A DNA stretch of 64,000 nt, from NCBI GenBank assembly GCA_003251535.1, contig QKFD01000122.1, positions 1 to 64,000 of the forward strand, written 5' to 3'. Both the position numbers and the translations under genes were made by a program. Numbering within the stretch: position 1 is the first letter of the stretch; every line of letters begins with the position of its first letter. The notes beneath the pieces were generated by a model, which saw only the letters and a list, made by a program, of their open reading frames with translations, ran no database searches and was not told the DNA's origin. The stretch comes from Chromatiales bacterium. Lineage in GTDB: Bacteria; Pseudomonadota; Gammaproteobacteria; Thiohalomonadales; Thiohalomonadaceae. Below are positions 26,517-34,855 of this stretch, one piece after another.

Positions 26517-29009
26517 GTGAAGGTCTCCGCCACCGTATCCTCAGCAACACCGGAAACTACCTCCAGCGCACCGGCCACCTGCTTTCACTGCGGGTTGCCG
26601 GTGCCGTCGGAGGTCCATATTGAGGAGTTTATCGACGGCGAGACGCGGCAGTTCTGCTGTGTCGGTTGCCGCTCGGTCTGCGCCACCATCTATGAGGCGG
26701 GCCTCCAGGGGTTTTATCAGCGGACCCCGGAGGGGACCCTCCTCTCACCCCCTCCAGAACCCCCCAAGGATCTCGCCCTCTATGACCTCGATGAGGTACA
26801 GAGCGAGTTCGTTACCCACGTCGGTGAGGAGCGGGAGATCCATCTCCTAGTGGAGGGGATCCACTGCGCTGCCTGCGTCTGGCTCATCGAGCGGACCCTG
26901 AGCCGTCTGCCTGGCATCATCAATGCCCAGGTCAACCTGAGCGGCAAACGGCTGCTGGTACGGTGGGACAACCAAAAGCTCCATCTCTCGGCCATCATCC
27001 GCCGGCTGGGGGAGATCGGCTATGCCGCGGTGCCGTTTGATCCGGAGACCGCCGAGGGGAGTTTGCGCAAACAGAACCGGCTGATGCTCTACCGCATGGC
27101 CTTCGCCGGTTTTGCCATGATGAATATGATGTGGATCTCCATCTCGCTCTACGCCGGTGCGGCGCAAGATGAGTTTCGGGATCTATTCCACTGGCTGGGT
27201 TTTGCCCTTGCCACCCCCACCCTGTTCTACTCTGGTTGGCCCTTCTTCCGTGGGGCACTGACTGGCCTCAAGAACGGCCATCCCACCATGGACCTGCCCA
27301 TCGCCATCGGGGCAACGGTCACCTACCTCTACTCCCTCTATGTCACCCTCTCCGGCTCCAGCGTTGGCGAGGTCTATTGGGATACGGTGGTCAACTTCAC
27401 CTTTGTCATCCTCATCGGGCGCTATCTGGAGGCGATGTATAAGCGCCAGGCGGTCGCCTCTACCCAACGGCTGCTGGATCTCCAGCCACGGGTCGCCACG
27501 GTGCTGCGGGAGGGGGAGGAGAAGGTGGTGCCGATCCGGGCAGTCTCACCGGGCGAGCAGGTGTTGATCCGGCCCGGCAATAAGATCCCAGTGGATGGCA
27601 CGGTGCTGGAGGGGGAGAGCGCGGTAGATGAGGCGATGCTCTCCGGTGAGTCGGCGCCAGTCCCCAAGGGGCGGGGCGATAGCGTCTCGGCCGGCACCAT
27701 CAATGTTGACTCTGCCCTGACGGTGGTGGTCACCGGCACCCTGCGCGACACCGCCCTCGGGCGCATCATCCGCCTGGTGGAGGAGGCGCAGGCCTCCAAG
27801 GCGCCTATTCAGTGCCTGGCCGATCGCATCGTCCCCTGGTTTGTGCTCGCCACCCTCTTCCTGGCCACCTGTACCTTCCTGTTTTGGCGCGGCTCGGGGC
27901 TGGAGTTGGCACTGATGGCGGCCACCTCGGTGCTCATCATCACCTGCCCCTGCGCCTTTGGTTTGGCTACCCCCATGGCCATTGCGGTCGCCTCTGGTCT
28001 GGGGGCCCGTAACGGCATCTTGATCAAGAACGGTGCCGTACTGGAGACCCTCTCCGACATCACCCACTTTGTGTTTGATAAGACCGGCACCCTGACAGAG
28101 GGGCAGATGCGGGTGCGGGAGGTGGTGGCCAGCAGCGCCATAGCCGAGGCCGATCTCCTGGCCCATGCCGCCGCCGTAGAGCGCTACTCAGAACACGCCA
28201 TCGCCCGCGCCATTATGGAGGAGGCGCAGCAGCGCTATCTCCCCTATACCCAACTACCGCTGAGAGAGTTCCGTAATACCCCCGGTTTTGGGGTCGCGGC
28301 CGAGGTGGCGGGGCAGGTGGTGCTGCTGGGCAACGGGGCCTGGCTGGAGCGCAATGCCGTGCCCCTCGATCCCGCCCTTGGTGAACGCACCCAAGCGCTG
28401 GAGGCCGAGGCGGTCACCTGTATCCAAGTAGCCATTGCGGGGCGGCATGTGGGGGTGATCGGCGTGGCCGATCAGCTGCGTGCAGACGCCGCCCAGTTGG
28501 TGGCGGAGCTACGCAGTGCCGGGATTCGCCTCACGCTACTCTCAGGAGATCGCCGGCCGGTGGCAGAGGCCATCGCCCGCCAGCTGGGTGGGATGGAGGT
28601 GATCGCCGAGGTGTTGCCGGAGCAGAAGGATGAGGTGATCCGCGCCCTGCAAGCACAAGGGGAGCAGGTGGCCATGGTAGGGGACGGCATCAACGATGCG
28701 CCGGCCCTTATCCGTGCCGACGTCGGTATTGCCATCGGTTCCGGGACCGATGTCTCGGTGGAGAGCGCCGATATCGTATTGATGAGTTCCGAGCTGGATA
28801 AGGTGCGACAGGCGGCCCTGCTCTCCCGTCGGACCCTACGCACCATTCGCCAGAATATCGGGATCTCCCTCGCCTATAACACCATCATGGTGCCGCTGGC
28901 GATGGCCGCCTTCATCACGCCCCTGGTGGCGGCCTTGACCATGCCGGTCAGTTCGCTGGCCGTGATATGGAATGCGGCGCGGATCCGCAACATGTTCCGC
29001 CACCACTAA
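26517..29009 (+). CDS. ccoI: Copper-transporting P1B-type ATPase CcoI (FixI)
   Basis: An 830-residue copper exporter that supplies copper for cbb3 oxidase maturation. The N-terminal cysteine-rich segment CFHCGLPVP is typical of FixI. A heavy-metal domain has C117-A-A-C120. Eight membrane helices are expected. The transport motif CPC is at 477-479 in ITCPCAFGLATP, and the phosphorylated D521 is in DKTGTLTEG. The hinge GDGINDAPAL is near the C-terminus. It starts with GTG 22 bp after ccoH and has only a weak ribosome-binding site. Confidence 0.95.
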   Translation: MKVSATVSSATPETTSSAPATCFHCGLPVPSEVHIEEFIDGETRQFCCVGCRSVCATIYEAGLQGFYQRTPEGTLLSPPPEPPKDLALYDLDEVQSEFVTHVGEEREIHLLVEGIHCAACVWLIERTLSRLPGIINAQVNLSGKRLLVRWDNQKLHLSAIIRRLGEIGYAAVPFDPETAEGSLRKQNRLMLYRMAFAGFAMMNMMWISISLYAGAAQDEFRDLFHWLGFALATPTLFYSGWPFFRGALTGLKNGHPTMDLPIAIGATVTYLYSLYVTLSGSSVGEVYWDTVVNFTFVILIGRYLEAMYKRQAVASTQRLLDLQPRVATVLREGEEKVVPIRAVSPGEQVLIRPGNKIPVDGTVLEGESAVDEAMLSGESAPVPKGRGDSVSAGTINVDSALTVVVTGTLRDTALGRIIRLVEEAQASKAPIQCLADRIVPWFVLATLFLATCTFLFWRGSGLELALMAATSVLIITCPCAFGLATPMAIAVASGLGARNGILIKNGAVLETLSDITHFVFDKTGTLTEGQMRVREVVASSAIAEADLLAHAAAVERYSEHAIARAIMEEAQQRYLPYTQLPLREFRNTPGFGVAAEVAGQVVLLGNGAWLERNAVPLDPALGERTQALEAEAVTCIQVAIAGRHVGVIGVADQLRADAAQLVAELRSAGIRLTLLSGDRRPVAEAIARQLGGMEVIAEVLPEQKDEVIRALQAQGEQVAMVGDGINDAPALIRADVGIAIGSGTDVSVESADIVLMSSELDKVRQAALLSRRTLRTIRQNIGISLAYNTIMVPLAMAAFITPLVAALTMPVSSLAVIWNAARIRNMFRHH

Positions 29010-29055
29010 CCGGCGGCTGCCTGCCAGTGCGCCAATGAATGAGGAGGATCGATCG

Positions 29056-29316
29056 ATGGATGTCATCTACCGTCTCATCCCCGGCATGATCGTGGTAGGC
29101 CTCATCCTCGTGGGGCTCCTCATCTGGGCGGTGCGCCAAGGGCAGTATGACGACCTAGATGGCGACGCCCACCGCATTCTCATGGACCAGGACGAAGAGA
29201 ACCTCCCGCAGGAGGCGGCCAGCCGTAAGCAGGGGCACGACAACCCTGCCAGCCGTCATGGGACCCAACGGCACTGGCCCGATGCCGACGATGATGATGA
29301 GGCTGACGACAGCTGA
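29056..29316 (+). CDS. ccoS: cbb3 oxidase maturation protein CcoS
   Basis: An 86-residue protein starting MDVIYRLIPGMIVVGLILVGLLIWAVRQGQYDDLDGDAHRIL, the CcoS layout of one helix followed by a WAVRxGQYDDLdgdA motif. CcoS is needed to insert heme b and copper into CcoN. The acidic tail (DADDDDEADD) makes it longer than the usual 45-70 residues. The ATG follows GAGGAGG ten bases upstream. It ends the ccoGHIS genes and is convergent with the next operon. Confidence 0.9.
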   Translation: MDVIYRLIPGMIVVGLILVGLLIWAVRQGQYDDLDGDAHRILMDQDEENLPQEAASRKQGHDNPASRHGTQRHWPDADDDDEADDS

Positions 29317-29326
29317 GCGCTGTCGT
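29306..29326 (+). terminator. Hairpin across the ccoS stop codon
   Basis: ACGACAGC (29306-29313) and GCTGTCGT (29319-29326) form a perfect 8-bp stem whose 5-nt loop contains the ccoS TGA. No T-run follows. It is a likely transcript-end structure between convergent genes. Confidence 0.45.
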
Positions 29327-29354
29327 GCGGCAAGGCTGAGGGGGCAGGGGACCG

Positions 29355-30035
29355 CTAGGGTTGCACCGTCCCCTTCTCATGCAGGGGCTGCATCAGCGCC
29401 TCAAAACGGCGTGGCGGCACATACTGGAATACCTCTTTCTTTCGCTCGCTGACCGCCACATCCAGGCCGATGGCGGGGTAGAGCCAATGCTCCACCGCAT
29501 CAGTCCCTTTCCCCTCCACAATCCGCTGAGCCGGTTGGCCGAAGCGGCCCTGCACCGTCTCGGCGGCGATCTGTAGCGAGGGGAGATAGGTGAGGCTGGC
29601 GATGGGGGCGGCACGCACCACCGCCACATCCTCTGGGGCGAGGGTCACTTTACGGGTGCCGCTGCCGAGGGTGGCGATGCGCAGCCCCCGCTTGAAGGCC
29701 TCCTCCAGCTGTTCGTGGCTAAGGTCCGCGGTGACCACCAACTTGGCCGAGAGGCCACCCAGCTCCACCCGGTCAAAGTAGCCTTCAGCGGTATATTCGC
29801 CTGCGTCGGTGGCAAAGAGACTGATCTCCGACTCATATTGCAGCAGTTTCTCAGCGGTCAAGATGTTGTCGGCCCCTACCTCCAGACCAAACACCCGGCT
29901 GTTACCGCCTTCGGTCACCTCCACCTGCCACGGGTAGACACCCGTGGCCATCTCCGGTCCCGGCAGCAGGATCCCCACCACCCCAGCAACGATGGCGAAC
30001 AGTAGGACGCCCAGTGCGGTTTTACCCTCTTTCAT
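29355..30035 (-). CDS. Unknown membrane-anchored protein
   Basis: 226 residues with one N-terminal membrane helix (about 7-27, TALGVLLFAIVAGVVGILLP) and a large periplasmic beta-rich domain. The domain contains AGEYTAEGYFDRVELGGLSA and ATLGSGTRKVTLAPEDV segments. There is no cysteine pair, heme motif or recognisable enzyme motif. Its start overlaps the upstream membrane gene by four bases, so the two form one unit, and both are convergent with ccoS. The next gene in their direction is absent. The position beside cbb3 assembly genes suggests an envelope or respiration role, but that is only context. Confidence 0.6.
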   Translation of the reverse strand: MKEGKTALGVLLFAIVAGVVGILLPGPEMATGVYPWQVEVTEGGNSRVFGLEVGADNILTAEKLLQYESEISLFATDAGEYTAEGYFDRVELGGLSAKLVVTADLSHEQLEEAFKRGLRIATLGSGTRKVTLAPEDVAVVRAAPIASLTYLPSLQIAAETVQGRFGQPAQRIVEGKGTDAVEHWLYPAIGLDVAVSERKKEVFQYVPPRRFEALMQPLHEKGTVQP

Positions 30036-30538
30036 TCTTCCAATACCTTGATGTCGGCGGGGGGTGAAAAGTGTTTGATCACCCAGTCGGGTAACAGGCC
30101 ACTATTGGCCTGGTGCATGGCATCCTGCTCCATCACGATGAGGATCAGCACCGTCAGCATGGTGGGCAGCACCCCAGCGCCGCCCAGGGCGAAGTGGTGG
30201 GGGCGCATATTGCCGCCACTCACCAGCACCACCGTGACCATCGCCAGCGCCATGATCGCCAGCATGATGATGAAGATACGGCTGCGGCGGGCGGCGATCT
30301 GCCAGTGGCAGGAGATATACCACGGTTGGCTGACCAGCGCCCTTTTGGCCCGAAGCAAGATGTAGGTGAGGGTGACAAAGGAGATGGTAGGCACCACCAG
30401 GATAACGGCCGGGAAGCTTTTTAGGGTCCCCAGGAGGCCAACAAAGAGCAGGATGTGGTTGGTGATGAGGTTGATGAGAAAGATCTCATGGGGGTGTTTG
30501 GCCCCCTTCCGCTCAGCGGCGGTGACTTCAAATCGCAT
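30032..30538 (-). CDS. Unknown four-helix membrane protein
   Basis: 168 residues with about four hydrophobic helices (FLINLITNHILLFVGLL, VILVVPTISFVTLTYILL, SRIFIIMLAIMALAMVTVVL and GVLPTMLTVLILIVM). A conserved-looking histidine-rich PHHF loop joins the third and fourth helices. The start at 30538 (MRFEVTAAERKG) was chosen because the longer frame to 30646 lacks hydrophobic or family features. It overlaps the downstream unknown gene by four bases. dtd lies 105 bp upstream on the same strand. No function is assigned. Confidence 0.6.
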   Translation of the reverse strand: MRFEVTAAERKGAKHPHEIFLINLITNHILLFVGLLGTLKSFPAVILVVPTISFVTLTYILLRAKRALVSQPWYISCHWQIAARRSRIFIIMLAIMALAMVTVVLVSGGNMRPHHFALGGAGVLPTMLTVLILIVMEQDAMHQANSGLLPDWVIKHFSPPADIKVLEE

Positions 30539-30642
30539 GTAGTTAGAGTCCGTTGCAGGTGGTTTTTCGATCCGCGCCGACGGGGCGCCCCCCAGACCGA
30601 AAAACGCAAATATAACAGAGCCGTGATGGGTTGGCGGCGCCC

Positions 30643-31098
30643 TCAAGGCGGTGGCACATGGAGGTGAAAGGTGACAGGACCCGCATTGATCAGCCGCACC
30701 TGCATGTCGGCACCGAAGCGGCCGCTCTGCACCGCCCCCCGTTCGCCATGCTGTTCCCAGGCCCGTTGCAGTAGATAGTCAAACAGATGCAGGCCCCAAG
30801 CCGGTTCGGCACAACTCCCGAAGCTGGGGCGCATCCCTTTGCGGGTGTCGGCGGCGAGGGTGAACTGCGGTACCAACAGCAGGCCGCCGCCGATCTCCTG
30901 CAAAGAACAGTTCATCTTGTCGTCTGCATCGGGGAAGATGCGGTAACCGAGCAGGCGCTCCAGTAGCCGATCTGCCTGCGCCTCGGTGTCGCCACGCTCC
31001 ACCCCGACCAACACCAGAAGGCCGCGGCCGATGCTGGCGATCTCCTCGCCCCCCACCGTGACCCCGGCCTCACTCACCCGCTGTAGCAGACCCATCAT
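30643..31098 (-). CDS. dtd: D-aminoacyl-tRNA deacylase
   Basis: A 151-residue cytosolic proofreading enzyme that removes D-amino acids and glycine mischarged on tRNA. Family motifs are present: LLQRVSEAGVTV at the start, QFTLAADTRKGMRPSF (the SQxTL-like motif with the catalytic threonine) and NAGPVTFHLHV (the cross-subunit GP motif). The start ATG lies in an ATGA overlap with pip. Length matches the family (about 145-150). Confidence 0.94.
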   Translation of the reverse strand: MMGLLQRVSEAGVTVGGEEIASIGRGLLVLVGVERGDTEAQADRLLERLLGYRIFPDADDKMNCSLQEIGGGLLLVPQFTLAADTRKGMRPSFGSCAEPAWGLHLFDYLLQRAWEQHGERGAVQSGRFGADMQVRLINAGPVTFHLHVPPP

Positions 31099-32063
31099 AG
31101 GAGGCGCTCCGCAAACTCATCGGTGGCGCGGATCAGGGCATCGACAATCCCCGCTTCCGTGGCGGAGTGGCCGGCGTCGGGGACAATCTCCAGGCGCGCC
31201 GCAGGCCAGGCGCGGTGTAGCTCCCAGGCGTTCTCCAGCGGGCAGACCACATCGTAGCGGCCGTGGACAATCACCCCGGGGATGGCGGCCAGCTGGTGCG
31301 CCTCACGCAGGAGTTGGTCCTCGCTGAGGAAGGCGTCGTTGACAAAGTAGTGGCATTCGATCCGGGCCAGGGAGAGGGCCGTGAAGGGATCGCCAAAGTG
31401 GGCGACCACTGCCGGGTTGCTGAGTAGGTTCGAGGTGCGCCCCTCCCACTGTGACCACGCCTTGGCCGCCGCCATCCGCTGGATCTCATTCTCCCCGGTG
31501 AGGCGGCGGTGGAAGGCGTGTAGCAGGTCATCCCGCTCTGCGGCTGGGATGGGGCGCAGATACTCCTCCCAGTAGTCAGGAAAGAGGCGGCTCGCCCCCT
31601 GCTGGTAGAACCAGGTGATCTCTTGCGGCCTACAGAGAAATATCCCCCGCAGGATCAGCGCCTTCACCCGGTCTGGGTGACTCTCGGCATAGGCCAGCGC
31701 CAAGGTGGAGCCCCAGGAGCCGCCGAATACCAGCCACTGCTCAATGCCAAGGTGGATCCGGATCCGCTCGATATCGGCCACCAGCGCCTGGGTGGTGTTC
31801 TGCTCCAGGCTGGCATGGGGGGTGGAGCGGCCACAGCCGCGCTGATCAAACAGCACGATGCGGTAGCGGCTGGGATCGAAAAAGCGGCGGTGCCACGCCT
31901 CGCAGCCGGCCCCGGGGCCGCCGTGGAGAAAGAGGGCAGGGAGGCCGGTGGGGTGACCGCACTCCTCCACGTAGAGCTGGTGAGGGGCCTCGACGGCGAG
32001 GGTGTGGCGAACGTAGGGTTCAATCTCGGGATAGAGGGTGCGCACAACTAGAGTCCTGGTCAT
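31095..32063 (-). CDS. pip: Proline iminopeptidase
   Basis: A 322-residue cytosolic alpha/beta-hydrolase that releases N-terminal proline. The oxyanion motif HGGPGAG is at 47-53, the nucleophile S116 in GGSWGS, D271 in GRYDVVCP and H299 in DAGHSATE. The FDQRGCGRSTPH segment is diagnostic of this family. It is followed by dtd with a four-base overlap. fumC lies about 100 bp upstream on the same strand. Confidence 0.94.
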   Translation of the reverse strand: MTRTLVVRTLYPEIEPYVRHTLAVEAPHQLYVEECGHPTGLPALFLHGGPGAGCEAWHRRFFDPSRYRIVLFDQRGCGRSTPHASLEQNTTQALVADIERIRIHLGIEQWLVFGGSWGSTLALAYAESHPDRVKALILRGIFLCRPQEITWFYQQGASRLFPDYWEEYLRPIPAAERDDLLHAFHRRLTGENEIQRMAAAKAWSQWEGRTSNLLSNPAVVAHFGDPFTALSLARIECHYFVNDAFLSEDQLLREAHQLAAIPGVIVHGRYDVVCPLENAWELHRAWPAARLEIVPDAGHSATEAGIVDALIRATDEFAERLL

Positions 32064-32162
32064 CCTACAGATCTACCCCCGCCCCGTTGGGCCCCCACCC
32101 AGATGGGTGGATCCCGGCCTTTGCGGTAGCTCAGGTCGGTGCGGGGACGGGGGGGGCTGGGG

Positions 32163-33539
32163 TTATGTTCCCCCGGTTAGCTGGGCCGGATCCAGTAGCT
32201 CCCGCAGCCGCTCTTCCGGGAGATCGGTCATCTCCTTGGCCACCTCTAGCACTGCTCGACCCTCGGCATAGGCCCGTTTGGCGATGGCCGCCCCCTGCTC
32301 GTACCCAATGACCGGATTCAGTGCCGTCACCAGGATGGGGTTGCGATCCAGTGCCCGTTCGATGTTCTCCCGGTTCACCGTGAAGCCCGCCATGGCCTTG
32401 TCCGCCAGCACCCGGGTGCCGTTGCCGAGCAGGGTGATGGACTGGAGCAGGTTGTAGGCGATCATCGGCTGCATCACGTTTAGCTGGAAGTTGCCGGACT
32501 GGGCGCCGATGGTGATGGCGGTGTCGTTGCCGATCACCTGGGCGCACACCATGGTCACCGCCTCTGGGATCACCGGATTGACCTTCCCCGGCATGATGGA
32601 GCTGCCTGGCTGGAGGGCCGGTAGGCTGATCTCCGCCAGTCCGGCCAGTGGGCCGGAGTTCATCCAACGCAGGTCGTTGCCGATCTTCATCAGCGAGGCG
32701 GCCACCGTCTTCAGCTGGCCACTCACCTCCAGCGCCACGTCCAGGCTGGAGAGCCCCTCGAAGAAGTTACCCATGGAGGTGAACGGTGCGCCGGTCAGCT
32801 CCGCCAACACGGTGGCCACCCGCGGGCCAAAATCCGCCGGGGTGTTGATGCCTGTGCCGACCGCCGTGCCCCCCTGGGGTAGGGCGCAGAGCCGCGGTAG
32901 TGTCCCCTCAATACGCTCGCCGCCGTGGCCCACCTGGGCGGCCCAGCCGGCCAGCTCCTGGCCGAGCCGTACCGGCATGGCATCCATCAGATGGGTGCGG
33001 CCGGTCTTCACTACCGTGGTCAGTTCAGCGGCGCGGTTCTCGATGGTGACCGCCAGGTGGTCCAGGGCCGGCAGTAGCCGTTGCTGGATCTCCAACACCG
33101 CTGCCACCTGCACTGCACTGGGGAAGACGTCGTTGGAGCTTTGCCCCATGTTGACCTGATCGTTGGGGTGGACCCGGCTGCCGAGCCGCTCCGAGGCGAG
33201 GTGGGCGATCACCTCATTGGCGTTCATGTTGGAGGAGGTGCCAGAGCCGGTCTGGAAGATGTCCACCGGAAAGTGGTGGTCGTGGTGGCCCTCTGCCACC
33301 TCCCGTGCCGCCAGGATAATCGCCTCAGCGGTGGCCTCCGGCAGGAGGCCGAGGTCACTATTGACCCGGGCGCAGGCCCCCTTGATGAGGCCAAGGGCGC
33401 GGATCAGCGGGCGCGGTAGGGTTAAACCCGAGATGGGGAAGTTCTCCACCGCCCGTTGGGTCTGGGCGCCATAGAGGGCGTCGGCCGGGACCTGGAGTTC
33501 ACCCATGCTGTCGCGTTCAATGCGATAACCGTCGTTCAT
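32163..33539 (-). CDS. fumC: Fumarate hydratase, class II
   Basis: A 458-residue cytosolic, iron-independent fumarase that interconverts fumarate and malate. Diagnostic segments are GAQTQRAVENFPISG, the TSSNMNANEV motif, TGRTHLMDAMP, and the superfamily signature GSSIMPGKVNPV. The start at 33539 gives MNDGYRIERDSMGELQVP, the usual N-terminus. The frame continues to 33581 without support. Confidence 0.95.
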   Translation of the reverse strand: MNDGYRIERDSMGELQVPADALYGAQTQRAVENFPISGLTLPRPLIRALGLIKGACARVNSDLGLLPEATAEAIILAAREVAEGHHDHHFPVDIFQTGSGTSSNMNANEVIAHLASERLGSRVHPNDQVNMGQSSNDVFPSAVQVAAVLEIQQRLLPALDHLAVTIENRAAELTTVVKTGRTHLMDAMPVRLGQELAGWAAQVGHGGERIEGTLPRLCALPQGGTAVGTGINTPADFGPRVATVLAELTGAPFTSMGNFFEGLSSLDVALEVSGQLKTVAASLMKIGNDLRWMNSGPLAGLAEISLPALQPGSSIMPGKVNPVIPEAVTMVCAQVIGNDTAITIGAQSGNFQLNVMQPMIAYNLLQSITLLGNGTRVLADKAMAGFTVNRENIERALDRNPILVTALNPVIGYEQGAAIAKRAYAEGRAVLEVAKEMTDLPEERLRELLDPAQLTGGT

Positions 33540-33862
33540 GGCAGTCCAAAAAAATTTTAATTGGGTTGCGGAAGAGTCCAACGTCCAGACAATGGAGATG
33601 GGCGGATATTGCCGCGGGGTCGGATCCTGCGCACAGGCTCAACTACAAGTCGTTATTAGAGATCCGGCGCTGCCGCCTGATTTTTCAATGCTTTGACCGA
33701 TAAGCATTGGACATGCCAGGACAGGGGGGAGGGCCGAGAGGGCAACTTGACCGCCTGATGGCAAATCCAGATCATACCCGCCTTTCTCACTAAGGGATAT
33801 GTGGGTGCCGGTGCCGGCCCCACCGCCAGAGTCAAGTTTCGGCACTAAATACGAGGAGCGCC
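33540..33862. other. Divergent promoter region fumC / pdhA
   Basis: About 320 bp with no gene. It contains two inverted repeats. CAATGCTT (33686-33693) / AAGCATTG (33702-33709) is a perfect 8+8 bp palindrome with an 8-bp spacer. AACTTGAC (33744-33751) pairs with GTCAAGTT (33831-33838). The second pair brackets the likely pdhA promoter. The pdhA ribosome-binding site GAGGAG is at 33852-33857. A TTGACC near 33748 could be a -35, but the -10 after it is weak. Confidence 0.45.
33686..33709. promoter_or_regulatory. Perfect palindrome between fumC and pdhA
   Basis: CAATGCTT and AAGCATTG with an 8-bp spacer form a 24-bp dyad that looks like an operator for a dimeric regulator. It does not match the E. 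coli PdhR box (AATTGGT-N3-ACCAATT). Its place between divergent central-metabolism genes suggests regulation of one or both. Confidence 0.45.
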
Positions 33863-34855
33863 ATGATCGCCGCTGAAAAGAAACGGCTGCTGCGCAAAAT
33901 GCTGTTCGCGCGCCGCTTTGAGGAGCGTTGCTATGAGGCCTATGTCGAGCGAAAGATCGGCGGCTTTCTGCACCTGTATCCCGGCCAGGAGGCATGTGCC
34001 ATCGGTGTGATGGCCGCGGCCCGTCCGGGTCACGACTATGTCATCACCGGCTACCGCGACCACGTCCACGCCATTGAGTGTGGGTCCGATCCCAAGGAGG
34101 TGATGGCGGAGCTGTATGGCAAAGAGACCGGCTCCTCCAAGGGGCGCGGTGGCTCTATGCACATCTTCGATGCCAAGCACCGCTTTATGGGGGGCTACGC
34201 CCTCGTCGGCGGGCCATTCCCGTTGGCGGCCGGTATGGCCAAGGGGATCAAGATGCGGGGCGGCGATGAGATCGCCATCTGCTTCTTGGGGGATGCCGCC
34301 AACAACCAGGGCACCTTCCACGAGACCATGAACATGGCCAGCGTCTGGCAGCTGCCGGTGCTGTTTGTCTGTGAGAACAACCTCTACGGCATCGGTACCG
34401 CCATCGAGCGCTCCACCGCCGAACTGGACCAGTACAAGCGGGTCTGCGGTTACAACATGGCCGCCGCCTGTACCGATGGTCAGGATATCGAGCAGGTGAT
34501 CCAGGCCGCTACCACCGCCGTCGATCACGTGCGCTCCGGCAAGGGACCCTACTTCCTGGAGCTGAAGACCTACCGCTATCGCGGCCACTCCATGTCCGAT
34601 GCCGGCTCCTACCGCACCAAGGAGGAGCAGGAGCTGTGGGCCAAGCGCGATCCCATCAATCTCCTGCGTGACCGCCTCATCGAGGAGAAGGAGATGACCT
34701 TGGCCGACTTCGAGGCGCTCGACAAAGAGCTGATGGCGGAGATCGAGAACGAGATCATCCCCTTTGCCGAGAACTCGCCGGAGCCGAAGGTGGAGGACCT
34801 GGAGAAATATGTGCTCGCTGAGCACTGCCCGTATGCCAAAGGGGAGGCGCACTGA
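33863..34855 (+). CDS. pdhA: Pyruvate dehydrogenase E1, alpha subunit
   Basis: A 330-residue subunit of the heterotetrameric E1 that decarboxylates pyruvate with thiamine diphosphate. Family segments are FEERCYEAYVERKIGGFLHLYPGQEACAIG, YRDHVHAIECG, GRGGSMHIF, and the phosphorylation-loop region YRYRGHSMSD. The ThDP motif reads GDAANNQG then ENNLYGIGT, with alanine where the usual GDG has its second glycine. It is followed by pdhB with a one-base overlap (TGATG). Acetoin dehydrogenase alpha is the main alternative, but its reductive genes are absent. Confidence 0.88.
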   Translation: MIAAEKKRLLRKMLFARRFEERCYEAYVERKIGGFLHLYPGQEACAIGVMAAARPGHDYVITGYRDHVHAIECGSDPKEVMAELYGKETGSSKGRGGSMHIFDAKHRFMGGYALVGGPFPLAAGMAKGIKMRGGDEIAICFLGDAANNQGTFHETMNMASVWQLPVLFVCENNLYGIGTAIERSTAELDQYKRVCGYNMAAACTDGQDIEQVIQAATTAVDHVRSGKGPYFLELKTYRYRGHSMSDAGSYRTKEEQELWAKRDPINLLRDRLIEEKEMTLADFEALDKELMAEIENEIIPFAENSPEPKVEDLEKYVLAEHCPYAKGEAH

